Shown: positions 1-4,258 of the stretch, one piece after another
How the letters are laid out: each line of letters opens with the position of its first letter
Numbering within the stretch: the first letter of the stretch is position 1
Assembly (NCBI GenBank): GCA_002328185.1
Contig: DCWQ01000072.1
Span: forward strand, 8,355 to 14,099
Source of the DNA: Dehalococcoidia bacterium UBA2158
GTDB taxonomy: Bacteria > Chloroflexota > Dehalococcoidia > Lucifugimonadales > UBA3495
DNA: 5,745 bases
Reading direction: 5' to 3'
Translations under genes and position numbers: made by a program
Notes under the pieces: generated by a model
Database searches by the model: none
Seen by the model: the letters and a program-made list of their open reading frames with translations, nothing else
What the model was told of the DNA's origin: nothing

Positions 1-113
1 CGGCTCGCGAAATTATCGGAGAAGACCTGGGAATGGTAGTAGCCGTGGTTGGCGGCCGTCACCAGTTCCTCGGTGGTACGTCAGTCGCCCAGGTTGATTT
101 GGTATACCGTCAT
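1..113 (-). pseudogene. 5' end of unknown gene, interrupted by in-frame TGA (partial)
   Basis: The ATG at 113-111 begins a reading frame that runs toward the window's left edge. Its ATG overlaps the TGA that ends the uncorrected cupin frame (ATGA, 113-110), so the two genes look translationally coupled. The frame starts MTVYQINLGD and then meets TGA at 83-81. After it, the same frame stays open to base 1 and has protein-like composition (RTTEELVTAANHGYYHSQVF, then SDNF). A GGA-to-TGA change, a nearby indel or a sequencing error would each explain the stop. A restart at GTG (62-60) is possible, but I see no clear ribosome binding site. I do not recognise the family, and too little is present to assign a function. 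Selenocysteine or other recoding has no support here. Confidence 0.45.
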
Positions 114-473
114 GCTGCTTTAATCCACTGCCACGTGCTGGAAACTACACTTGGGGAACGCGCCAACAAAGCTGCCTTGGCGCCGGAGCGGTTGACGAAG
201 CCGTGCTTCACCCCCGCCGGGGCCAACACAGTGTCGCCGGGACCCAGGGTGACAACCTCGTTGCCCAGCACGGCTTCAAGTTGACCTTCCACGATCGACC
301 ATGGCTTCTTCAGTGTCGTGATGGATATGGGTCATGACCTGGGCGCCGGGCGCTATATCCAGATGCCCCACCCACAGCGACTCAGCCCCATGGCTGGCGT
401 CCACCAGCACAGTCCTCGGTATTCCCGGGTAACCCTCTTCCGTATTGGCGCCCATCCGGTACAAGATAGGCAT
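110..473 (-). pseudogene. Cupin-domain protein, frameshifted
   Basis: This encodes a small single-domain cupin (about 120 aa when corrected), a beta-barrel that usually binds a metal through histidines. The ATG at 473-471 is fixed by a perfect AGGAGG at 485-480 with a 6-base spacer. The first frame (473 to about 297) carries cupin motif 1: G43, H49, H51, E56. Removing one base near 296 joins it to the second frame, which supplies G63 of motif 1 and a full motif 2: G79, P85, G87, H90, N94. Both motifs fit the consensus exactly, so the break is recent or a sequencing error. A second shift near 165-170 is possible, because another frame there gives a more cupin-like tail (AFPKCSFQHVAVD) ending at TAA 122-120. 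The substrate cannot be told. The following minus-strand gene begins immediately downstream. Confidence 0.8.
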
Positions 474-479
474 CAGCGC

Positions 480-485
480 CCTCCT
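480..485 (-). promoter_or_regulatory. Ribosome binding site of the cupin gene
   Basis: A perfect AGGAGG on the minus strand sits 6 bases before the ATG at 473. It fixes the cupin start. Confidence 0.8.
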
Positions 486-529
486 AGAATTGGGGTTAGT
501 GGTTGATCAATATTCGGCGGGGAATCTCT

Positions 530-558
530 CTGGCGTTCCAGAAAACATACCGTATAAT
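530..558 (+). promoter_or_regulatory. Probable promoter of tRNA-Leu
   Basis: There is a perfect TATAAT at 553-558, and transcription would begin a few bases before the tRNA at 571. The -35 is weak: CTGGCG at 530-535 with a 17-base spacer is the best fit and matches TTGACA at only three positions. The opposite strand reads TATTAT over nearly the same bases, so the cupin gene could be driven divergently from the same spot. Confidence 0.55.
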
Positions 559-570
559 ACCAATGAGCGT

Positions 571-656
571 GCCGAAGTGGCGAAATGGTAGACGCGCCGG
601 TCTCAAAAACCGGTGGGGGTGACCCCGTGTCAGTTCGACTCTGACCTTCGGCACCA
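571..656 (+). tRNA. tRNA-Leu (anticodon CAA), CCA encoded
   Basis: The whole cloverleaf can be folded by eye. Acceptor GCCGAAG (571-577) pairs with CTTCGGC (646-652). The D stem is GCG/CGC. The anticodon stem CCGGT/ACCGG encloses loop CTCAAAA with anticodon CAA at 604-606. A long variable arm (614-628) has a GGGG/CCCC stem, as expected for a class II tRNA. The T stem GTCAG/CTGAC encloses TTCGACT. Discriminator A653 is followed by an encoded CCA (654-656). The mature body is 83 nt and it reads UUG codons. tRNA 3' ends are common integration sites for tyrosine recombinases, and a recombinase remnant lies 3.2 kb away. Confidence 0.96.
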
Positions 657-660
657 CGTT

Positions 661-680
661 TTGATAACAAATTGATAACA
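661..680. repeat. Tandem TTGATAACA repeat just after the tRNA
   Basis: TTGATAACA occurs at 661-669 and again at 672-680, an 11-base period (one helical turn). It begins five bases after the encoded CCA and abuts the terminator stem. It could be a recombinase or accessory-protein binding site at an attachment region, or chance in an AT-rich spacer. Confidence 0.5.
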
Positions 681-709
681 CGAGCCCTCTTGTTTGAGGG
701 GGCTCGTGT
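678..709. terminator. Hairpin terminator between convergent tRNA-Leu and CHC2 gene
   Basis: ACACGAGCCCTC (678-689) pairs with GAGGGGGCTCGTGT (696-709), leaving two unpaired G residues and a 6-base loop. It lies 22 bases after the tRNA CCA and about 30 bases past the stop of the minus-strand CHC2 gene at 740. The bases after it are more T-rich on the minus strand (TTATCAATTTG) than on the plus strand, so it may serve both units and favour the minus-strand one. Confidence 0.75.
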
Positions 710-739
710 ATTTGGGATACCATGGGGACTGAGGCGAAG

Positions 740-1876
740 TTATCTGGAAACTTGCGGCCTTCGTTGTACTATTCCCCTCCTATTTCCCCTTTTAATCCTG
801 TCCGCATGTCTCTTCAGGCTGTACTTGGGGATTTCTATTGGGACCTGAATCCCCGATACGTCTCGATACGAATCCGGGATGTCTCCGTCTATGGAGTCGT
901 GAATAAAGAATGATTCTAGGCTCAACAAACGAACTGACCGACCCCAAACGTCATGTATATATGCGCCGAATGGGCGAGCCCGGCCGCCGGCCTCATCGGG
1001 CTCCTTTGGACCAATCCAAAACGGTGGGGAGCCGGGAGGTTCTCCGTCTATGGAAACGAGGCAAAACCCCATACTACTGCAGCCAAGTAAAGTGGCTGTA
1101 TCGTGTTCATTTGTGTTGATATCTTTCAAAATGGCTTCACCATGTACCCAGGTGATCTCGCCCGCGTTGAAGACCTCAGATGCATCTTCGATCCGAATCC
1201 GGCCGTCCGGACGCTCTACCTCAACATGGTTCTGCAACGTGGTTGGTAAGGCCACAACGATACCAACCGGCCTCGATTCCGGGAGTAATGACTTGAGATC
1301 GTTTCTCCTTCCGAAACGGTTGATCCTTCCTTTGTAGCCCAGGTTGCCTACGATTAGCTGACGGTCATCATAATAATAGGTGGGCCTCCATCTCCCATCG
1401 CTACACAGACGCAGTTTCCTTCCGAAGGGCGGATTTCCAATCAGCCCCTCGTATGCTTCGCGCGCGCGCTCGAGCCCGTGGGTTCCAGAAGCGAATAGAG
1501 ATTGATCAGGCGCAATAGTGTTAGACATTGTCTTCAAAGAGCATGTGCGGCCATCGGGTGTCTCTGGCTCTGATGTCGCCTTTGGAAGGGCAAGAGCGTA
1601 TTCAACTGCTAATGAGCGTACTGCTTCCCCATGGCTGAGGTTATAGAATTTTTTCATGAAATCGATAACACCGCCTACAGCGTTGCAGGAGCCGAAGCAG
1701 CGCCACGACTGCCGATCAGGAAACACGTGGAAAGACGGTGTCTTTTCCTGATGGAAAGGACAGGGGGCTTTGAAACTATTGCCGGAACGTTGCAGAGGCA
1801 CTCGCCTACCTATAAACTCGGCGATGTCTACAACCAAATTGAGGTCATCCTCTAGGATTCGTTGTCGGTGGTCCAT
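740..1876 (-). CDS. CHC2 zinc-finger (DnaG-type) protein without visible TOPRIM domain
   Basis: This 378-aa protein begins like bacterial and phage DNA primases. Residues 1-95 form a CHC2 zinc-binding domain: C39-P-F-H42, the signature EKTPSF (44-49), then C60-FGS-C64 and a GG-hydrophobic tail (VGGVIDFM). The last cysteine pair is spaced by three residues where most DnaG proteins have two. In primases this domain recognises template DNA. After about residue 100 I see no TOPRIM acidic motifs and no RNA-polymerase-basic or helicase domain. The remaining 280 residues are unfamiliar, contain a repeated SIDG[E/D] segment (275-283 and 328-336) and end in a very basic tail. The start is supported by AGGAG at 1889-1885, spacing 8. 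It is probably an element-encoded replication or DNA-binding protein; catalytic priming is not supported by what can be seen. Confidence 0.85.
   Translation of the reverse strand: MDHRQRILEDDLNLVVDIAEFIGRRVPLQRSGNSFKAPCPFHQEKTPSFHVFPDRQSWRCFGSCNAVGGVIDFMKKFYNLSHGEAVRSLAVEYALALPKATSEPETPDGRTCSLKTMSNTIAPDQSLFASGTHGLERAREAYEGLIGNPPFGRKLRLCSDGRWRPTYYYDDRQLIVGNLGYKGRINRFGRRNDLKSLLPESRPVGIVVALPTTLQNHVEVERPDGRIRIEDASEVFNAGEITWVHGEAILKDINTNEHDTATLLGCSSMGFCLVSIDGEPPGSPPFWIGPKEPDEAGGRARPFGAYIHDVWGRSVRLLSLESFFIHDSIDGDIPDSYRDVSGIQVPIEIPKYSLKRHADRIKRGNRRGIVQRRPQVSR
877..1055 (-). repeat. Internal direct repeat in the CHC2 gene
   Basis: TCTCCGTCTATGGA (plus-strand reading) occurs at 882-895 and 1041-1054, 159 bases (53 codons) apart and in the same frame, each preceded by CCGGGA. 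The encoded segments are SIDGEPPGS and SIDGDIPDS, each preceded by an LL...S.F pattern. This suggests an ancient or partial internal duplication of about 25 residues. Confidence 0.6.
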
Positions 1877-1884
1877 TGGAATTT

Positions 1885-1889
1885 CTCCT
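1885..1889 (-). promoter_or_regulatory. Ribosome binding site of the CHC2 gene
   Basis: AGGAG on the minus strand stands 8 bases before the ATG at 1876. It supports that start over downstream methionines. Confidence 0.75.
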
Positions 1890-2219
1890 GGGAGTAGATT
1901 ACGAAATGTCGGCGGTCTTATCAGTTAACCCGCGAACCGCGCGTTTGGCGCCTTCGAACCGGCGGTTCACGGGACTCTGCTGACGCTGGTTTCCAGTAAT
2001 CACAATCGTTTGGTCCTTGCATGCCAAGCTTAGGCAAACCGAACATGTTTAGCCCACGTCTGGGAGTTCGAATTAACTTTGGCGTTTAGGCTTACCCTGC
2101 GTATAACGGGGCTGCGAGGCCAATGCTTGTCAGAAGCATGAGCTCCTACTGATTACAGCGGAGCAGCAAAAGCCGTTAATGAATCGGAGTCCGGACTTGC
2201 GGCACGAATGGCGTGGACA
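1890..2219. other. 330-base stretch without a convincing gene
   Basis: This lies between the unknown 143-aa gene and the CHC2 gene, both on the minus strand. Two small minus-strand frames can be read but neither is convincing. A 41-aa frame at 2046-1921 (begins MFGLPKLGMQGPND, basic end) has no good ribosome binding site. A 15-aa hydrophobic frame at 2139-2092 (MLLTSIGLAAPLYAG) follows AGGAG by 3 bases. Two hairpins are present: ATGCTT-5-AAGCAT at 2123-2139 and a longer one at 1929-1973. The stretch may be a leader of the CHC2 gene or decayed coding sequence. Confidence 0.4.
1929..1973. repeat. 12-bp inverted repeat upstream of the CHC2 gene
   Basis: CCCGCGAACCGC (1929-1940) and GCGGTTCACGGG (1962-1973) are inverted copies with one mismatch that a G-U pair tolerates in RNA. 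They enclose 21 bases containing GGCGCC and TTCGAA. There is no T-tract, so it is not a standard terminator. It sits about 50-100 bases before the CHC2 start and could be a leader hairpin or protein-binding site. Confidence 0.55.
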
Positions 2220-2651
2220 CTATTCGCTTCTTAGCTGCTCGTTATACTTTTTCAGAGCCAAAAAAGCCTCGCTTGCGGGATCATGTAGCTTAAGTTCCAC
2301 AAGTTGGTTTCCGTCGTGGTAATGGTCTAGGTTTTCGACAAATGACAGGTATGGGCACTGGTATGCGATAGACCTCGTGCTTTGATCTGGAACAACAACT
2401 CGGTCACTACCTGCGTTTCGACCGTCGTAAGGAGCAGCGAGGAGCCATTTTCCTGTAGTGGGGTCCTCGCATTCGATCCAACCCGTATGATGGCTGATTG
2501 ACCTCACCCGATATGGGCGGTGTTCGGTGTAGAAGTTTTTAGAATCTGGTCCAGATTTAATCAGCACAACCGCATAACCTTGGGCTGTGTGGAACTCCCC
2601 AGCGTCGTTTAGCTCAGATGTATCGATGATGCAGATAGCATCGTCCTTCAT
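2220..2651 (-). CDS. Unknown protein, 143 aa (probably the C-terminal part of a split gene)
   Basis: This is an acidic-to-neutral soluble protein with no signal peptide or membrane segment and no motif I recognise. It is rich in His and Tyr around residues 104-112 (VENLDHYHDG). The ATG at 2651 has no ribosome binding site, but it overlaps the TGA of the 38-aa frame in an ATGA. The frame is open upstream of this ATG through at least 13 codons, back across a C7 run at 2678-2672. One extra C there would fuse the 38-aa frame directly to this one, giving a 181-aa protein with a smooth join (GPPQSHAILRMKDD). I therefore think the gene is either frameshifted, dependent on slippage, or split by a sequencing error. 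Its position in the element beside the CHC2 gene is the only hint of role. Confidence 0.65.
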   Translation of the reverse strand: MKDDAICIIDTSELNDAGEFHTAQGYAVVLIKSGPDSKNFYTEHRPYRVRSISHHTGWIECEDPTTGKWLLAAPYDGRNAGSDRVVVPDQSTRSIAYQCPYLSFVENLDHYHDGNQLVELKLHDPASEAFLALKKYNEQLRSE

Positions 2652-2764
2652 GCGAAGGATGGCGTGACTTTGGGGGGGCCGGTGTCCTCTTCTAGAACTT
2701 CGAAATCAGAGGAATAGGATGTCTGGTATCTGGAGTCGCCTAAATAAAACTTATGATTAGCCAT
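2648..2764 (-). CDS. Small 38-aa ORF, probably the N-terminal part of the same gene
   Basis: ATG at 2764-2762 follows GAGGT by 8 bases, a fair ribosome binding site. It encodes MANHKFYLGDSRYQTSYSSD and 18 more residues, ending at TGA 2650-2648, which overlaps the next ATG by ATGA. The composition (Tyr, Ser, acidic residues) is protein-like. It could be a separate small protein coupled to the 143-aa gene. The run of seven C residues near its end and the open frame beyond favour it being the front of one longer gene. No family is recognised. Confidence 0.55.
   Translation of the reverse strand: MANHKFYLGDSRYQTSYSSDFEVLEEDTGPPKVTPSFA
2672..2678. repeat. Homopolymer run of seven G (plus strand) / C (minus strand)
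   Basis: A C7 run in the sense of the minus-strand genes lies 24 bases before the end of the 38-aa frame. A change of one base here switches between the 38-aa and 143-aa frames, so it is the natural place for a frameshift, phase variation or a base-calling error. Confidence 0.9.
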
Positions 2765-2791
2765 TCCGTCGTACCTCATTTATAAGTAGCC

Positions 2792-2940
2792 ATTCGCTCT
2801 GCGAATCAGATACCGTAAACCATTTACGGGCAATTGGGCGGCTCGCTATATTGTATTTATAGCTTCTGTAACAGTATGATCTGTGTATTTTTCAAGAGTA
2901 TAAAATACTGCCGGTCAAAAATCAACCCTTAGTATTAAGG
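2792..2940. repeat. Cluster of five short inverted repeats
   Basis: In order: ATTCGC-3-GCGAAT (2792-2806), CCGTAAA-3-TTTACGG (2813-2829), CTGT-1-ACAG (2866-2874), AGTAT-3-ATACT (2897-2909) and CCTTA-4-TAAGG (2927-2940). The first two lie 28-65 bases before the 38-aa start, where an operator would sit. They do not share a common sequence, so they are not iterons in the strict sense. Confidence 0.55.
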
Positions 2941-3136
2941 CCCGGATGTTGGATGGTTTTAGGGTAGAGACAGGTGGGATGGCTGAGGTCGAACAGGAGG
3001 TCGCCCTTGAATATAGCGTAAGGGGAACTTAGCGGCCCAAGGACACGAACCGATTTCGGGTGGATGCGATTAGGCTAGATGGTCGTTGAGGTGTTTAAGA
3101 AGGAGTTAACTGGAAAGCCAAATGTGGATTTAGAGG

Positions 3137-3157
3137 CCTCTTTTCTGTGAAGAGAGG
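3137..3157. terminator. Possible terminator of the 181-aa gene
   Basis: CCTCTTTTC (3137-3145) pairs with GAAGAGAGG (3149-3157) around a 3-base loop, a 9-bp stem with one wobble. It lies 46-66 bases past the stop of the minus-strand gene ending at 3203. There is no T-run after it on the minus strand. The 10-bp palindrome AGAGGCCTCT (3132-3141) overlaps it and offers an alternative fold. Confidence 0.35.
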
Positions 3158-3202
3158 TTGTATAGGGCGATTGAATGGTGTTAACGGATGCCAGGTCTGA
3201 AT

Positions 3203-3748
3203 CTATATCTTTTGAGGAACTGCAGCCGATTTGAACCCCATACCCTTTTCTGCAAGTGGTGCTACAGATTCTTCGGGTGTTAACGGAGTAAAGTTTGCTT
3301 TCGCTTGTCCCTCAGCAGATAACCTGCCCAAGGCGGTTTTGACTTGGCTTTCTGCGTTGAAGGACCCGTAATGGGTTCGCTTATACATTTTGTAAGCCCA
3401 AATCCTGCCGGTGTGATGAAGGTTGCTAAGAGCGGACATTATAGTCCGTAGACTATAAGCAGTTTTCGGTTCTCTTCCTTCCCCTATATAAACCTTAACC
3501 TTTGTATTGATGGTCAACGGCATATGAGTATCGTCTGATAGGTTCTTTCTTGCTCGATGTGCCTCGTATTCTTCCTGGGTGAAAGGTATTGATCGTGATG
3601 TCGGCTGCGTGGTCCATTTCGCTAATTCCAACAGGTCTTCGAGTGACGTACTCCATACGCATTTCGGATTGCTATTAACCACGTCCAAGACTGCCCGTTC
3701 TGGGGCGCTAAGTGGACCTTTTTGGATAGACTCTTCAATACTTGGCAT
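3203..3748 (-). CDS. Unknown 181-aa protein, possible winged-helix DNA-binding protein
   Basis: I do not recognise this protein. It has no signal peptide or membrane segment. Residues 12-45 (LSAPERAVLDVV onward) look like a helix-rich start. Residues around 95-125 (PKTAYSLRTIMSALSNLHH, then TGRIWAYK) resemble a recognition helix followed by a beta wing, as in winged-helix regulators; this is a reading of pattern only. The C-terminus is Ala/Lys rich and basic. The ATG at 3748 has no Shine-Dalgarno sequence in the preceding bases (GATTATTGTTGTAA), while a clear extended -10 promoter lies about 55 bases upstream. It stands alone between the integrase terminator and a long non-coding region. A regulator or replication accessory protein of the element is a guess. 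Confidence 0.75.
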   Translation of the reverse strand: MPSIEESIQKGPLSAPERAVLDVVNSNPKCVWSTSLEDLLELAKWTTQPTSRSIPFTQEEYEAHRARKNLSDDTHMPLTINTKVKVYIGEGREPKTAYSLRTIMSALSNLHHTGRIWAYKMYKRTHYGSFNAESQVKTALGRLSAEGQAKANFTPLTPEESVAPLAEKGMGFKSAAVPQKI

Positions 3749-3802
3749 TTACAACAATAATCAGTGTATGAATTTTGACAGCATAGACGTCAGATATACA
3801 GC

Positions 3803-3811
3803 ATTATAGCA
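3803..3811 (-). promoter_or_regulatory. Extended -10 promoter of the 181-aa gene
   Basis: The minus strand reads TGCTATAAT (3811-3803), a perfect extended -10 element. The -35 position 17 bases upstream (CTGCAG) is poor, as is usual for extended -10 promoters. Transcription would start near 3796 and leave a 5' leader of about 48 bases before the ATG at 3748. It lies just past the integrase terminator, so this gene is its own unit. Confidence 0.7.
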
Positions 3812-3838
3812 TGGCCGAGATAGTGCTGCAGAATAATG

Positions 3839-3874
3839 AGCCTCATCAACGATGACTAAGTCGTTGATGAGGCT
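3839..3874 (-). terminator. Strong hairpin terminator of the integrase remnant
   Basis: A perfect 14-bp stem, AGCCTCATCAACGA (3839-3852) with TCGTTGATGAGGCT (3861-3874), encloses an 8-base loop. The minus-strand stop codon of the integrase frame (3875-3873) lies at the foot of the stem. The following minus-strand bases (CATTATTC) are moderately T-rich. Its intactness fits a transcription unit that was functional until recently. Confidence 0.75.
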
Positions 3875-4115
3875 AAGTGGAATTGACCTGGTAATCTATT
3901 CCGGCCTTTAGTTCTCCATCGAACTGCGCCGCCGCTAGCTCCTGCATACCTGGAACGACATGGGAGTATACATCCAAGTTCACCGATATACTGCTGTGAC
4001 CTAGTTGTTCTTGGACCACTTTGGGATTGGTCTCTTGTTTCATAAACAAAGTGGCGTGGGCATGTCGTAGGTCGTGTAACCTTATCCCGCGTATTTCGGC
4101 GTACGACCAGGTCAC
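3873..4115 (-). pseudogene. Tyrosine recombinase (phage-type integrase), C-terminal remnant
   Basis: About 80 residues match the end of a tyrosine recombinase catalytic domain. Visible parts are the HxxR box (H14-D-L-R17, followed by HAHATL), the LGH box with H40 (QEQLGHSSI) and the nucleophile Y50 in LDVYSHVVPGM. The first catalytic arginine, the beta-strand lysine, the core-binding domain and the arm-binding domain are absent; a full protein would be around 350-400 aa. Similarity begins near residue 5-9 (about 4100-4090). Upstream in frame is a TGA within a dozen bases, so the GTG at 4115 is only a formal start. The fragment cannot be an active recombinase. It marks the right-hand side of a former mobile element, and its 5' part was lost by deletion or rearrangement at about 4100-4115. 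Confidence 0.88.
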
Positions 4116-4143
4116 GGCGACTCATTGGCGTCGCCGTGCCTGG
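4107..4143. repeat. 14-bp inverted repeat at the integrase truncation point
   Basis: CCAGG-t-CACGGCGAC (4107-4121) and GTCGCCGTGCCTGG (4130-4143) are inverted copies with one bulged T and an 8-base loop. The stem begins exactly where integrase similarity fades. It could be a terminator of a lost gene (no T-run follows), a recombination site, or a scar of a fold-back rearrangement. Confidence 0.7.
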
Positions 4144-4258
4144 AAATTACAATGCCTTTGCCCAACCGGGCCACGACACCTCATTCGAAGCCTACCAGCC
4201 GTCAGATAGCCACCAAAGTGAAAACAATACAAGACCAGGAGGACCATGCCAGATTTGA
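4121..4258 (+). pseudogene. Possible 3' remnant of a disrupted host gene
   Basis: One plus-strand frame from about 4121 to TGA 4256-4258 reads LIGVAVPGNYNAFAQPGHDT followed by SFEAYQPSDSHQ and a poorer tail. Its composition is more protein-like than the other frames, it has no start codon, and it is closed upstream by TAG at 4070. It overlaps the hydrolase start by 13 bases. It may be the end of a gene cut by the element. I do not recognise the family, and a chance open frame cannot be excluded. Confidence 0.3.
4237..4242 (+). promoter_or_regulatory. Ribosome binding site of the hydrolase gene
   Basis: A perfect AGGAGG ends only 3 bases before the ATG at 4246, closer than usual. No better-placed start lies just downstream in frame. 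Confidence 0.7.

Larger units (their letters stand above)
2765..3202. other. 440-base non-coding, inverted-repeat-rich stretch
   Basis: There is no ATG-started minus-strand frame of note. The only plus-strand candidate is a 28-aa frame at 2946-3032 (begins MLDGFRVETGG, AAGG five bases before), which I do not trust. The left part (2780-2940) is AT-rich and holds five short inverted repeats. A plus-strand promoter-like pair, TTGTAT (2851-2856) and TATGAT (2875-2880) with an 18-base spacer, is also visible. The stretch lies upstream of the 38-aa/143-aa unit, so it probably holds its promoter and may hold an operator or replication origin of the element. Confidence 0.5.

Noticed and set aside
81..83. 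In-frame TGA as a recoded codon (selenocysteine or tryptophan)
   Set aside because: No selenocysteine insertion structure or family context is visible, other genes in the window use TGA as a normal stop, and the neighbouring cupin also has lesions. Mutation or base error is simpler.
496..723. Minus-strand ORFs crossing the tRNA-Leu gene
   Set aside because: They are the antisense of a fully folded tRNA and its spacers and have no ribosome binding site.
1947..2087. tRNA T-arm-like GGTTCGAA and GAGTTCGAAT strings as tRNA remnants or an attachment repeat
   Set aside because: Neither has the matching 3' T stem or acceptor arm, and neither resembles the tRNA-Leu 3' end at 629-656.
2946..3032. 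28-aa plus-strand ORF (MLDGFRVETGG...)
   Set aside because: It is too short, with only a weak AAGG upstream, no neighbour on that strand and no recognisable family. It is mentioned within the non-coding entry only.
740..4115. A known anti-phage defence system in the island
   Set aside because: No nuclease, helicase, TIR, reverse transcriptase, toxin-antitoxin or CRISPR-associated motif could be read in any of the island proteins.
3856..4125. 89-aa minus-strand frame overlapping the integrase remnant
   Set aside because: It is the out-of-frame shadow of the tyrosine recombinase, whose HxxR, LGH and Tyr motifs are in the other frame.
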